Positions 1-5,503 of a stretch of 6,811 nt of DNA are shown in pieces (the stretch's first letter is position 1; every line of letters starts with the position of its first letter). Source of the stretch: Rhodobacter sp. (GTDB taxonomy: Bacteria; Pseudomonadota; Alphaproteobacteria; Rhodobacterales; Rhodobacteraceae); NCBI GenBank assembly GCA_027482795.1, contig JAIXVS010000221.1, positions 1-6,811 of the forward strand. The letters are read 5' to 3'. Below the pieces are notes generated by a model. The model made no database searches and was not told the origin of the DNA. It saw nothing but the letters and a program-made list of their open reading frames with translations. Made by a program: the position numbers and the translations under genes.

Positions 1-328
1 CGGCCAATTCGCCCCCCGCGCCCACGGCACGGCGGAACTGTTCCAGATCGACAATGCGCCAGCGGGCAAAGGCATCGACCACCAGCCGGCGGTCATCCGA
101 CGGGGTGACTTCTTGCGGCTGGGTGGGCAGGCCCAAAATGCGACCTTCATAGCGGATCACCTCTTGGATAAAGGGGATTTTAAAGCCAAGGCCAGGCTCG
201 TCCACCACTTGTTTCACCTGACCAAACTGCAACACCAGCGCCTTTTGGCGTTCGTCTACGATGAACAAGGACGACGAGATCAGGCCGATCACAACGGCGG
301 CGGCAGGAAGAATATATGCGCTGCGCAT
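1..328 (-). CDS. hflC: HflC, membrane SPFH protein, FtsH protease modulator (C-terminal part missing)
   Basis: This is the N-terminal 109 residues of HflC; the gene runs off the left edge. In the family, HflC pairs with HflK in a large membrane complex around FtsH and modulates its degradation of membrane proteins. A single hydrophobic segment at about residues 4-24 should anchor it, with the rest outside the cytoplasm. The SPFH (band 7) domain starts right after: VDERQKALVLQFGQV at 24-38, PGLGFKIPFI at 45-54, and DDRRLVVDAFARWRI at 78-92, which matches the E. coli HflC region ending in a WRI motif. The ATG shares its A with the last base of the hflK TGA stop (TGATG), so translation is probably coupled; a G-rich stretch lies just upstream inside hflK. 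The usual length is about 290-330 residues, so roughly two thirds is outside the window. Family assignment is secure because hflK lies directly upstream. Confidence 0.95.
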   Translation of the reverse strand, partial: MRSAYILPAAAVVIGLISSSLFIVDERQKALVLQFGQVKQVVDEPGLGFKIPFIQEVIRYEGRILGLPTQPQEVTPSDDRRLVVDAFARWRIVDLEQFRRAVGAGGELA

Positions 329-1539
329 CAGTTTGCCCCCCCAGTGGTAGATGGTGCCGTGGTTGATGTGGCAGCGGCCCCTTTGGCCATGCTGCCCAGT
401 TCATTCAGCGGCAAGAACGGCACAACGCCCTGCCCGCCTTCGCCAGAACCTACGCCATCAAGGATCACTTTATTCATGCCTCCAAGCACTTTTTCCATCT
501 TTTCCAGATACATCCGTTCCCGCGTCACTTCGGGGGCCTTTTTGTATTCCTCGTACACGGCCAAGAAACGGCTGGCTTCACCTTGGGCGTTGTTGACCAC
601 TTGGGCGCGGTAGCCTTCGGCCTCTTGACGCAGCTGCGCGGCTTGGCCGCGCGCACCTGCGGTGACCTTGTTGGCGTAGGCATCCGCCTCTTTTTCCAAG
701 CGGTCACGTTCTTGCTGTGCGGCCTGCACCTCGCGGAAGGCATCGATCACTTCGGCGGGCGGATCGGCGCGGTCAAAGTTGACGCGGATCACCGCAATGC
801 CCGAATTGTAGCTATCAAGCGTGGATTGCACAGCCGTCTGCAAATCGGTGGCAATGACGCCGCGATCACGGTTCAGCACGGGGGCCAGTTCGCTGCGCGC
901 GATAATATCGCGCATCGCCGATTCTGATACGGCGCGGATCGTGTCTTCGGGATCGGCCAAGTTAAACAGATATTTGGCAGGATCGTTGATGTTCCAGACC
1001 ACTTCAAACTGGATATCGACGATGTTCTGATCGCGCGTCAGCATCAGGCCATTGTCCATCTCGCCATTCGCGCCCGATCCAATAACCGTGCCGCGCTGGC
1101 GGGTGGTTTGCACAATCTCGGCTGTGACCAGCGGCCAAGGGGCAAAGTTCAAACCTTCGACACCCATGCCGCTGAATTCGCCCAAGAACAGCTCGACACT
1201 GCTTTCTTCGGGCTTGACTGTGTAGAATGACATAAAGCCCCAAGCCGCCACGGCAAGCAGTCCACCCAGCGCAAGGCCGCGTTTGCTAAACAGCGGGTTC
1301 ATATCGCCGCCGCGATCGCCGCCCGTGCGGTTGCCGCCGCCGCGACCGCCCATAAGCACGCGCAGTTGTTCTTGGCCGCGCTTCATCAGCTCGTCAATTT
1401 CGGGCATCTGGCCTTGGTCATTTGGCCTGCGCGGAGGGGGGCGATTGGCCCCGTTGGTGCCGCGATTGTCACCATCGCCGCCGTTCGCGCCGCCGCCACC
1501 GCCGCCGCCTGCACCCCAAGGGCCGCCATTACCTGCCAT
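328..1539 (-). CDS. hflK: HflK, membrane SPFH protein, FtsH protease modulator
   Basis: A complete 403-residue HflK, close to the usual length (about 380-420). Residues 1-80 are cytoplasmic, glycine-rich and low in complexity (seven Gly in a row at 11-17; a second Gly/Arg patch at 64-79), as in E. coli HflK. One transmembrane segment lies at about 88-106 and is followed by FYTVKPEESSVELFLGEF, the start of the SPFH domain (to about 270). Residues 262-350 are charged and Ala/Glu-rich, a probable coiled coil used in oligomerisation, with family motifs NAQGEASRF (317-325) and TRERMYLEKMEKVLG (339-353). The C-terminus is a Ser/Thr/Ala tail. The start is supported by GAGG seven bases upstream of the ATG. 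The stop overlaps the hflC start by one base. HflK and HflC are known to form a complex with FtsH. gor lies 106 bases upstream on the same strand, so hflKC may be read through from gor or have its own promoter. Confidence 0.97.
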   Translation of the reverse strand: MAGNGGPWGAGGGGGGGANGGDGDNRGTNGANRPPPRRPNDQGQMPEIDELMKRGQEQLRVLMGGRGGGNRTGGDRGGDMNPLFSKRGLALGGLLAVAAWGFMSFYTVKPEESSVELFLGEFSGMGVEGLNFAPWPLVTAEIVQTTRQRGTVIGSGANGEMDNGLMLTRDQNIVDIQFEVVWNINDPAKYLFNLADPEDTIRAVSESAMRDIIARSELAPVLNRDRGVIATDLQTAVQSTLDSYNSGIAVIRVNFDRADPPAEVIDAFREVQAAQQERDRLEKEADAYANKVTAGARGQAAQLRQEAEGYRAQVVNNAQGEASRFLAVYEEYKKAPEVTRERMYLEKMEKVLGGMNKVILDGVGSGEGGQGVVPFLPLNELGSMAKGAAATSTTAPSTTGGAN

Positions 1540-1575
1540 TCGTCTACCTCTTATATTTCAAATCGTGTATGTCGT

Positions 1576-1589
1576 GCGGCACGTGCCGC
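1576..1589. repeat. Perfect 14-base palindrome in the gor-hflK gap
   Basis: GCGGCACGTGCCGC is a perfect dyad centred on CACGTG. It sits 37 bases upstream of the hflK start, in the only sizeable non-coding gap of the minus-strand cluster. It could be an operator for a dimeric regulator, or a short hairpin (five GC-rich pairs with an ACGT loop) in the hflKC leader. No T-run follows on either strand, so it is not a standard intrinsic terminator. The dyad is read directly from the sequence; its function is unknown. Confidence 0.45.
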
Positions 1590-1645
1590 CTTGGCTCAGA
1601 TGTGGGGGCGCGCGCGGTTAAATCAAGCGGCCTTTTGCCAAAATC

Positions 1646-3025
1646 TTAGGCATTGCCGATGCTGCGCGTGGGTTTGCGCATGGTGACCAGTTCTTCGGCA
1701 GCGGTGGGATGCACGGCCACGGTGGCATCAAAATCGGCCTTCGTCGCGCCCATTTTTACGGCAATCGCGGCAAGCTGGATCATTTCGCCCGCCCCATCGC
1801 CCACAATGTGGCAGCCCAGCACGCGCTGGGTGGCTGAATCCACAATCAATTTCATCAGCATTCTGTCTTGCCGCCCTGCGAACAGGGTTTTCATGGGGCG
1901 AAAGTTGGCGGTGTAGACATCAACGCGGCCCAGCGCTGCAGCCTGTTCTTCGGTCAGCCCCACGCTGCCCAGTTCGGGCGTGGTGAAGACGGCGCTGGCG
2001 ACAGTGGTGTGGTCGGCCTTGGTGGGGATGCCGCGAAACACAGTATCGGCAAAAGCGTGGCCTTCGCGGATGGCAACGGGGGTTAGGTTGATACGATCTG
2101 TCACATCGCCCACGGCGAAAATGGATGGCACAGCGGTTTGGCTGTAATCATCGACCACAATCTGCCCGCGCGCGCCCATTTCAACGCCCAAAGCGTCCAG
2201 CCCAAGGCCCGCGACATTGGGGATACGGCCCGTGGCGTATAGCACCAGATCGGCGGCAAGGCTGCCGCCCGATTTCAAACTGGCCTCAATCCCGTCCTGC
2301 CCGCGCGTTAGGGCGGTGATTTCGGCGTTCAGGCGAATATCAATGCCGCGCGCGGCAAGGGCTGCGGCCAGATGATCGCGCGCCTCGCCGTCAAAGCCGC
2401 GCAGAATGGCATCGCCGCGATAGGCCAGCGTCACCTGCACGCCAAGCCCTGCCAGCAAGGAGGCAAACTCGCAGGCGATATAACCGCCGCCGACAACCAA
2501 GGCGCGTTTGGGCAGGTAGTCTAGATGAAACATCTCATTCGAGGTGACCGCCAGTTCCGCGCCCGCGATATCTGGCACGAAAGGCCGCCCGCCCGTGGCG
2601 ATAAGGATATGCTTGGCGCTGATATGGCGGCCATCGGCAAGAGTGACCTCATGCGCGCCAGATACGGTGGCGCGGGTGTCAAACACCTGCACGCCTGCAT
2701 TGGCAAGGGTGTTTCGGTATGCGGTTTCCAGACGGGTAAGTTCGGATTCGAGCTGGGTGCGAAAGCGCGGCCAATCGAACGCGCCTGGCCGCACGTCCCA
2801 GCCATAGGCGCGGGCATCTTCGATTTGGGCTGCAAAATTGCTGGCGTTGACCATCAGCTTTTTGGGCACACAGCCGCGGATCACGCAGGTGCCGCCCATG
2901 CGCGATTCTTCGGCCAAGCCCACTTTTGCCCCGCCTTCGGCGGATGCAATGCGGGCTGCGCGCACGCCGCCCGACCCGCCGCCAATGACAAACAGGTCAA
3001 AGTCAAATGGGGCGGGATTAATCAT
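1646..3025 (-). CDS. gor: Glutathione-disulfide reductase (NADPH)
   Basis: A complete 459-residue flavoprotein, the usual length for bacterial glutathione reductase. It reduces glutathione disulfide to two glutathiones with NADPH, in the cytoplasm, as an FAD-containing homodimer. Visible in order: FAD-binding GGGSGG at 15-20; redox-active disulfide GGTCVIRGCVPKK with Cys47 and Cys52; the ATGG segment at 143-146; the NADP-binding fold GGGYIACEFA at 179-188, then Arg203 and Arg209, which match the two arginines that give E. coli GR its NADPH preference; the second FAD motif SIFAVGDVTD at 301-310; and the dimer-interface end with HPTAAEE (His439, Glu444), the catalytic acid-base pair. These features separate it from dihydrolipoamide dehydrogenase and mercuric reductase. 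The ATG lies inside the end of rpiA (ATGATTAA, 8-base overlap) with only a weak Shine-Dalgarno sequence, which suggests coupling to rpiA translation. Trypanothione reductase is less likely in a bacterium. Confidence 0.96.
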   Translation of the reverse strand: MINPAPFDFDLFVIGGGSGGVRAARIASAEGGAKVGLAEESRMGGTCVIRGCVPKKLMVNASNFAAQIEDARAYGWDVRPGAFDWPRFRTQLESELTRLETAYRNTLANAGVQVFDTRATVSGAHEVTLADGRHISAKHILIATGGRPFVPDIAGAELAVTSNEMFHLDYLPKRALVVGGGYIACEFASLLAGLGVQVTLAYRGDAILRGFDGEARDHLAAALAARGIDIRLNAEITALTRGQDGIEASLKSGGSLAADLVLYATGRIPNVAGLGLDALGVEMGARGQIVVDDYSQTAVPSIFAVGDVTDRINLTPVAIREGHAFADTVFRGIPTKADHTTVASAVFTTPELGSVGLTEEQAAALGRVDVYTANFRPMKTLFAGRQDRMLMKLIVDSATQRVLGCHIVGDGAGEMIQLAAIAVKMGATKADFDATVAVHPTAAEELVTMRKPTRSIGNA

Positions 3026-3806
3026 CTAGGTTAGAAAAGATGTTGTCGGTTGGCGAAAAGCGAATGTGATCATCGGTTTCCGAGCCTGCGTTAATGTCGC
3101 GCACCGTCACGCGCCCATCGCCATGGCCGATGACCAAAATATCGCAAATGTCGATGAACAGCCCGTTTTCCACCACACCTGGAATTTGGTTTAAAATCAG
3201 CGCCATCTGGCGCGGATTTCCGATACGGCGCAGATGCAGATCAAGGATATAATTCGATTCGTCTGTCACCAGCGGGCGGTCGCCGTTCATGCGCACCGTC
3301 ACCTCGCGCGCCAAAACGTCCAAAGATTCCAGCGTTTCTTCGACCAAGGCCTTGGTGGTTTGCCAGCCAAAGGGGATCACTTCGATGGGCAGGGGAAACG
3401 CGCCAAGCTGCTGCACTTCCTTGGCGGCATCGGCGATGACGATCATCTGATCGGATGCAGTGGCCACGATTTTCTCTTGCAATAGCGCCGCGCCGCCGCC
3501 CTTGATCAAGGCAAGGTTTTGATCCACCTCATCTGCCCCATCGATGGTGATATCGAGCCATTTCGCCTCGTCCAGCGAGACGACCTTGATGCCCACGGCG
3601 CGGGCGAGTTCGGCGGTGCGGGTGCTGGTGGGCACGCCGACAATTTTTAGCCCTTCTTCGCGCACCCTCTCGCCCAGACAGCGCACCATCCATGCGGCGG
3701 TTGACCCGGTGCCAAGCCCCACTTTCATGCCAGTGTCGATGAAACCGACAGCCCGCTTGGCGGCGACAAATTTGGCTTTATCGATGGGGGAAAGATCGGC
3801 TGCCAT
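3018..3806 (-). CDS. rpiA: Ribose-5-phosphate isomerase A
   Basis: A 262-residue RpiA, which interconverts ribose 5-phosphate and ribulose 5-phosphate in the non-oxidative pentose phosphate pathway (cytoplasm). Motifs: the phosphate-binding loop GLGTGSTAA at 30-38; IDGADE at 88-93, holding the active-site aspartates; KGGGAALLQEK at 102-112 with Lys102 and Glu111, spaced exactly as E. coli Lys94 and catalytic Glu103; and IPFGW at 144-148. The E. coli enzyme is 219 residues. Much of the extra length here is a polar, acidic tail of about 25 residues (RDINAGSETDD... to the end) after the last core strand. The ATG at 3806 is preferred over an in-frame TTG at 3824 because it has AAGGG six bases upstream and begins MAADLSPIDKAKFVAAKRAV, where the family alignment starts. 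It is the first gene of the minus-strand cluster, overlaps gor by 8 bases, and is divergent from the GST-like genes. Confidence 0.96.
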   Translation of the reverse strand: MAADLSPIDKAKFVAAKRAVGFIDTGMKVGLGTGSTAAWMVRCLGERVREEGLKIVGVPTSTRTAELARAVGIKVVSLDEAKWLDITIDGADEVDQNLALIKGGGAALLQEKIVATASDQMIVIADAAKEVQQLGAFPLPIEVIPFGWQTTKALVEETLESLDVLAREVTVRMNGDRPLVTDESNYILDLHLRRIGNPRQMALILNQIPGVVENGLFIDICDILVIGHGDGRVTVRDINAGSETDDHIRFSPTDNIFSNLDD

Positions 3807-3812
3807 GTTACA

Positions 3813-3817
3813 CCCTT
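3813..3817 (-). promoter_or_regulatory. Ribosome binding site that decides the rpiA start
   Basis: On the minus strand this reads AAGGG, six bases before the ATG at 3806. The alternative in-frame TTG at 3824 has its purine run (AAGGGG) only three bases away, which is too close. This supports the shorter, 262-residue RpiA. Confidence 0.6.
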
Positions 3818-3834
3818 GATGCAATTTCCCCTTG

Positions 3835-3840
3835 TATAAT
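3835..3840 (+). promoter_or_regulatory. Possible -10 box for the GST-like genes
   Basis: TATAAT matches the housekeeping sigma -10 consensus exactly and stands out in GC-rich sequence. It lies in the divergent gap, 120 bases before the first GST-like start. No good -35 sits at 16-18 bases: TTGATG is 13 bases upstream and TTACAC 21. If used, transcription would begin near 3847 and give a leader of about 110 bases containing the hairpin at 3862-3889. The box is a direct match; promoter activity is a guess. Confidence 0.3.
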
Positions 3841-3861
3841 CAATGCTGCGCGCAGGGGCTA

Positions 3862-3889
3862 GGCGGAAAATGCCGCCGCGCGGGCGGCA
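3862..3889. promoter_or_regulatory. GC-rich hairpin with an alternative pairing in the rpiA/GST gap
   Basis: TGCCGCC (3871-3877) and GGCGGCA (3883-3889) form a perfect 7-base-pair stem with a 5-base loop. On the minus strand this is followed at once by TTTT (3870-3867), resembling a weak intrinsic terminator or attenuator about 60 bases ahead of rpiA. A further GGCGG at 3862-3866 can pair instead with CCGCC at 3873-3877, so two mutually exclusive structures are possible on either strand. It may be an attenuator in the rpiA leader, a block between divergent promoters, or part of the GST leader. The pairing is visible; the role is inferred. Confidence 0.35.
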
Positions 3890-3948
3890 AGCAGGTTTGC
3901 ATTGCGCGCGGGCCATGCTTGGGGCAACTTGGGCAAACATTCAGCTTT

Positions 3949-3956
3949 GGGAGGGG
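3949..3956 (+). promoter_or_regulatory. Ribosome binding site that decides the first GST-like start
   Basis: GGGAGGGG lies directly before two adjacent ATG codons (3957 and 3960). The GGAGG core ends five bases before the ATG at 3960 but only two before 3957, so 3960 is preferred. The frame stays open upstream to 3843, but that extension lacks any GST homology. Confidence 0.65.
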
Positions 3957-3959
3957 ATG

Positions 3960-4640
3960 ATGCACCGCCTGCACGGGGTTTATGATTGGGGATCGCTGGT
4001 CGTTCATATGGCGCTAGAGGAAATCGGCGCGCCATTTGAATTTGTGATGCTTGACCCAGAACAGGGCGATTTAACCCGCCCCAGCTATTTGGCGCTGAAT
4101 CCCTTTGGTTTGGTGCCTGTGTTGGAGACGCCAGACGGGCCGCTGTTTGAAACAGCCGCGATCCTGTTGTATTTGGCAGACCGTCACAATGCCCTTGCCC
4201 CCACACCCAGCGCGCCAGATCGGGGGGCGTTTTTGGTGTGGCTGGCGGTGGTGTGCCAGCAGTTGCACCCTGCGGTTTTGCAATTGATCCACCCAGAGCG
4301 TTTGCTGGGCGATGGGGCGCAGCGCGCTGTTGCCGCTGCCACCCATCGCCGCCTGCTGGATATCTGCGCCAAGATGGAGGCCCGCGCGCAGCAGGGGGAG
4401 TGGTGGTTAACGGCTGCGCGCCCTTCGATCCTGTCGCTTTACACCGCCATGCTGCTGCGCTGGGCGCAGGCCCTGCCGCCCTACCCCGAACATGCGCTTG
4501 CATTAGCCGATTATCCTGCCTTGCTGGCCATGATTCAGGGCCTAGAGAACCGCGCGCCCATAGCCCGCGTTCTGGCGCGCGAGGGGCTTACCGCCACCAT
4601 GGCAAACCCGCTATCAGCCCCGCTTTATGAAGGCAGCTAA
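3960..4640 (+). CDS. Glutathione S-transferase family protein (first of a tandem pair)
   Basis: A complete 226-residue protein of the usual GST size (200-240). The N-terminal thioredoxin-like domain (about 1-75) shows HMALEEIGAPFEFVML (16-31), LNPFGLVPVLET (46-57) with cis-proline Pro53, and the glutathione-contacting FETAAILLYLAD (63-74) with Glu64-Thr65. The C-terminal helical domain (about 85-210) has LADYPALLAMIQGLENR at 182-198, the usual late-helix motif. Aligned by eye to beta-class GSTs, the catalytic Cys position is Gly11 and the neighbouring Ser12 is kept, so activity, if any, would be serine-based or non-classical. The substrate cannot be read from the sequence. It is divergent from rpiA and 96 bases ahead of a paralog (shared PS-L-LYT, RW, LADYP and EGL-SAP motifs). 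Gor in the same window makes the glutathione it should bind. The fold assignment is firm; the enzymatic role is open. Confidence 0.88.
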   Translation: MHRLHGVYDWGSLVVHMALEEIGAPFEFVMLDPEQGDLTRPSYLALNPFGLVPVLETPDGPLFETAAILLYLADRHNALAPTPSAPDRGAFLVWLAVVCQQLHPAVLQLIHPERLLGDGAQRAVAAATHRRLLDICAKMEARAQQGEWWLTAARPSILSLYTAMLLRWAQALPPYPEHALALADYPALLAMIQGLENRAPIARVLAREGLTATMANPLSAPLYEGS

Positions 4641-4726
4641 AGGGGTCGCTATTGCGCGCAAGTGGTCGCAAATGATGTACAGATCGGGGCGTTTTGCGGC
4701 AGGATGGCCAGATTATTCCACAGCGC

Positions 4727-4730
4727 AGGA
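4727..4730 (+). promoter_or_regulatory. Ribosome binding site that decides the second GST-like start
   Basis: AGGA lies six bases before the ATG at 4737. The frame is open from a GTG at 4662, but the additional residues do not resemble a GST N-terminus, and an internal ATG at 4704 has its purines directly adjacent to it. The ATG at 4737 places the first beta strand (YILHYAP) at the expected distance. Confidence 0.5.
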
Positions 4731-4736
4731 TGGGAC

Positions 4737-5468
4737 ATGCAAGGCCAAGGCTATATTCTGCACTATGCGCCCGACAACGCCTCGCTTATTGTGCGGCTTG
4801 CACTGTTGGAACTGGGCCTGCCGTTTCAGACGCGGCTGGTTGACCGCAGTATGCGCGCGCAAGACAGCGCGGCGTATCGCGCGCTTGCCCCCACAGGGCT
4901 GATCCCCGCGCTGGATATGGGCGATCAGGTGATGTTTGAAACGGGGGCTATCCTGCTGGCGCTGGCCGATCGTGCGCCGCAGGGCGGCCCTGCCAAATTG
5001 TTTCCCGCAACAGATGCGCCGCTGCGCGGGGATGCGTTGAAATGGTTATTCTTTATTGCCACCACGCTGCACGCCGATTGCAGGCTGCATTTTTACCCCG
5101 AGACATATGCAGGCCAAACCCCTGCCCCGCCCGCCTTTACCGCTGCCACGCGCGCGCGGCTGCTGGTACATGTTGCCCTGATCGAGGGGGCCGCGCGCAC
5201 GCAGCCTGATTTGTTCTGGACAAACGGCAGCCATGATTGCCCCAGCCTGCTGACCCTGTACACGCTGACCATCACCCGCTGGCTGCGGCTGTATCCAGAG
5301 GCGCAAGACCCTTGGCTGAATTTGGCAGATTACCCCTGCCTTTATGCCTTGGCGGGCAAGCTGGACACGCGCGAAAGCGCCCTGCAAGCCGCCCGCGATG
5401 AAGGTCTTGGCCCCACGCCCTTTTCTGCGCCAGTTTTTCCGAACCCGCCCGAGGGCAGCCCCTTATAA
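4737..5468 (+). CDS. Glutathione S-transferase family protein (second of a tandem pair)
   Basis: A complete 243-residue GST-like protein, paralogous to the gene before it. The thioredoxin-like domain (about 5-80) shows YILHYAPDNASLIVRLALLE (6-25), GLIPALD (54-60) with cis-proline Pro57, and MFETGAILLALADR (66-79) with Glu68-Thr69 for the glutathione gamma-glutamyl group. The helical domain ends with PSLLTLYTLTITRW (169-182), LADYPCLYALAGKLDTRES (196-214) and ARDEGLGPTPFSAPVF (219-234). The canonical beta-class Cys position is Ala15, with Ser16 beside it. Compared with its neighbour the middle is longer (HADCRLHFYPETYAG at 112-126) and the two are well diverged, so the duplication is old or they arrived separately. 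It is followed after 35 bases by sdaA, which suggests co-transcription. Substrate unknown; membership of the fold family is well supported. Confidence 0.88.
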   Translation: MQGQGYILHYAPDNASLIVRLALLELGLPFQTRLVDRSMRAQDSAAYRALAPTGLIPALDMGDQVMFETGAILLALADRAPQGGPAKLFPATDAPLRGDALKWLFFIATTLHADCRLHFYPETYAGQTPAPPAFTAATRARLLVHVALIEGAARTQPDLFWTNGSHDCPSLLTLYTLTITRWLRLYPEAQDPWLNLADYPCLYALAGKLDTRESALQAARDEGLGPTPFSAPVFPNPPEGSPL

Positions 5469-5503
5469 CCCCGCACCCCGCCTAACCCTGAAAAGGAGCA
5501 CCT

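Noticed and set aside
113..613. A 166-codon plus-strand open frame across the hflC-hflK junction.
   Set aside because: It lies opposite two certain genes and has no coherent domain; such shadows are common opposite GC-rich genes.
1486..1512. GCC-type trinucleotide run.
   Set aside because: It encodes the glycine tract of HflK, which is normal for the family; no sign of an expanded or unstable repeat beyond that.
1550..1555. TATAAG on the minus strand as a -10 box for hflK.
   Set aside because: It overlaps the start of the hflK ribosome binding site, so the message would begin too late to carry it, and no -35 lies at the right distance.
1597..1627. CTTGAT about 17 bases before CACATC on the minus strand, as a heat-shock-type promoter for hflKC.
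   Set aside because: The -35 half is suggestive, but the -10 half matches poorly; too weak to annotate.
1614..1648. Possible terminator just after gor.
   Set aside because: Only a three-base stem (GGC/GCC around AAAAG) forms and no T-run follows, so I see no terminator between gor and hflK.
1283..1686. Several plus-strand open frames opposite the hflK start, rich in Pro, Arg and Ala.
   Set aside because: They are the complement of the Gly-rich low-complexity N-terminus of HflK and the gap behind it, with no ribosome binding site or domain.
2525..3034. A 169-codon plus-strand open frame opposite the gor 5' half.
   Set aside because: The gor frame holds the FAD site, active-site disulfide and NADP fold over the same bases, so the opposite frame is a shadow.
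3859..4503. A 214-codon minus-strand open frame opposite the first GST-like gene.
   Set aside because: Its protein is Pro/Ala/Arg-rich with no recognisable domain. It is a mirror of the GC-rich GST coding sequence, whose own frame shows clear family motifs.
4652..4661. Palindrome TTGCGCGCAA between the GST-like genes, sharing ATTGCGCGC with sequence at 3901-3909 before the first one.
   Set aside because: GCGCGC runs are frequent throughout this window, including within genes, so the match is probably compositional rather than a shared operator.
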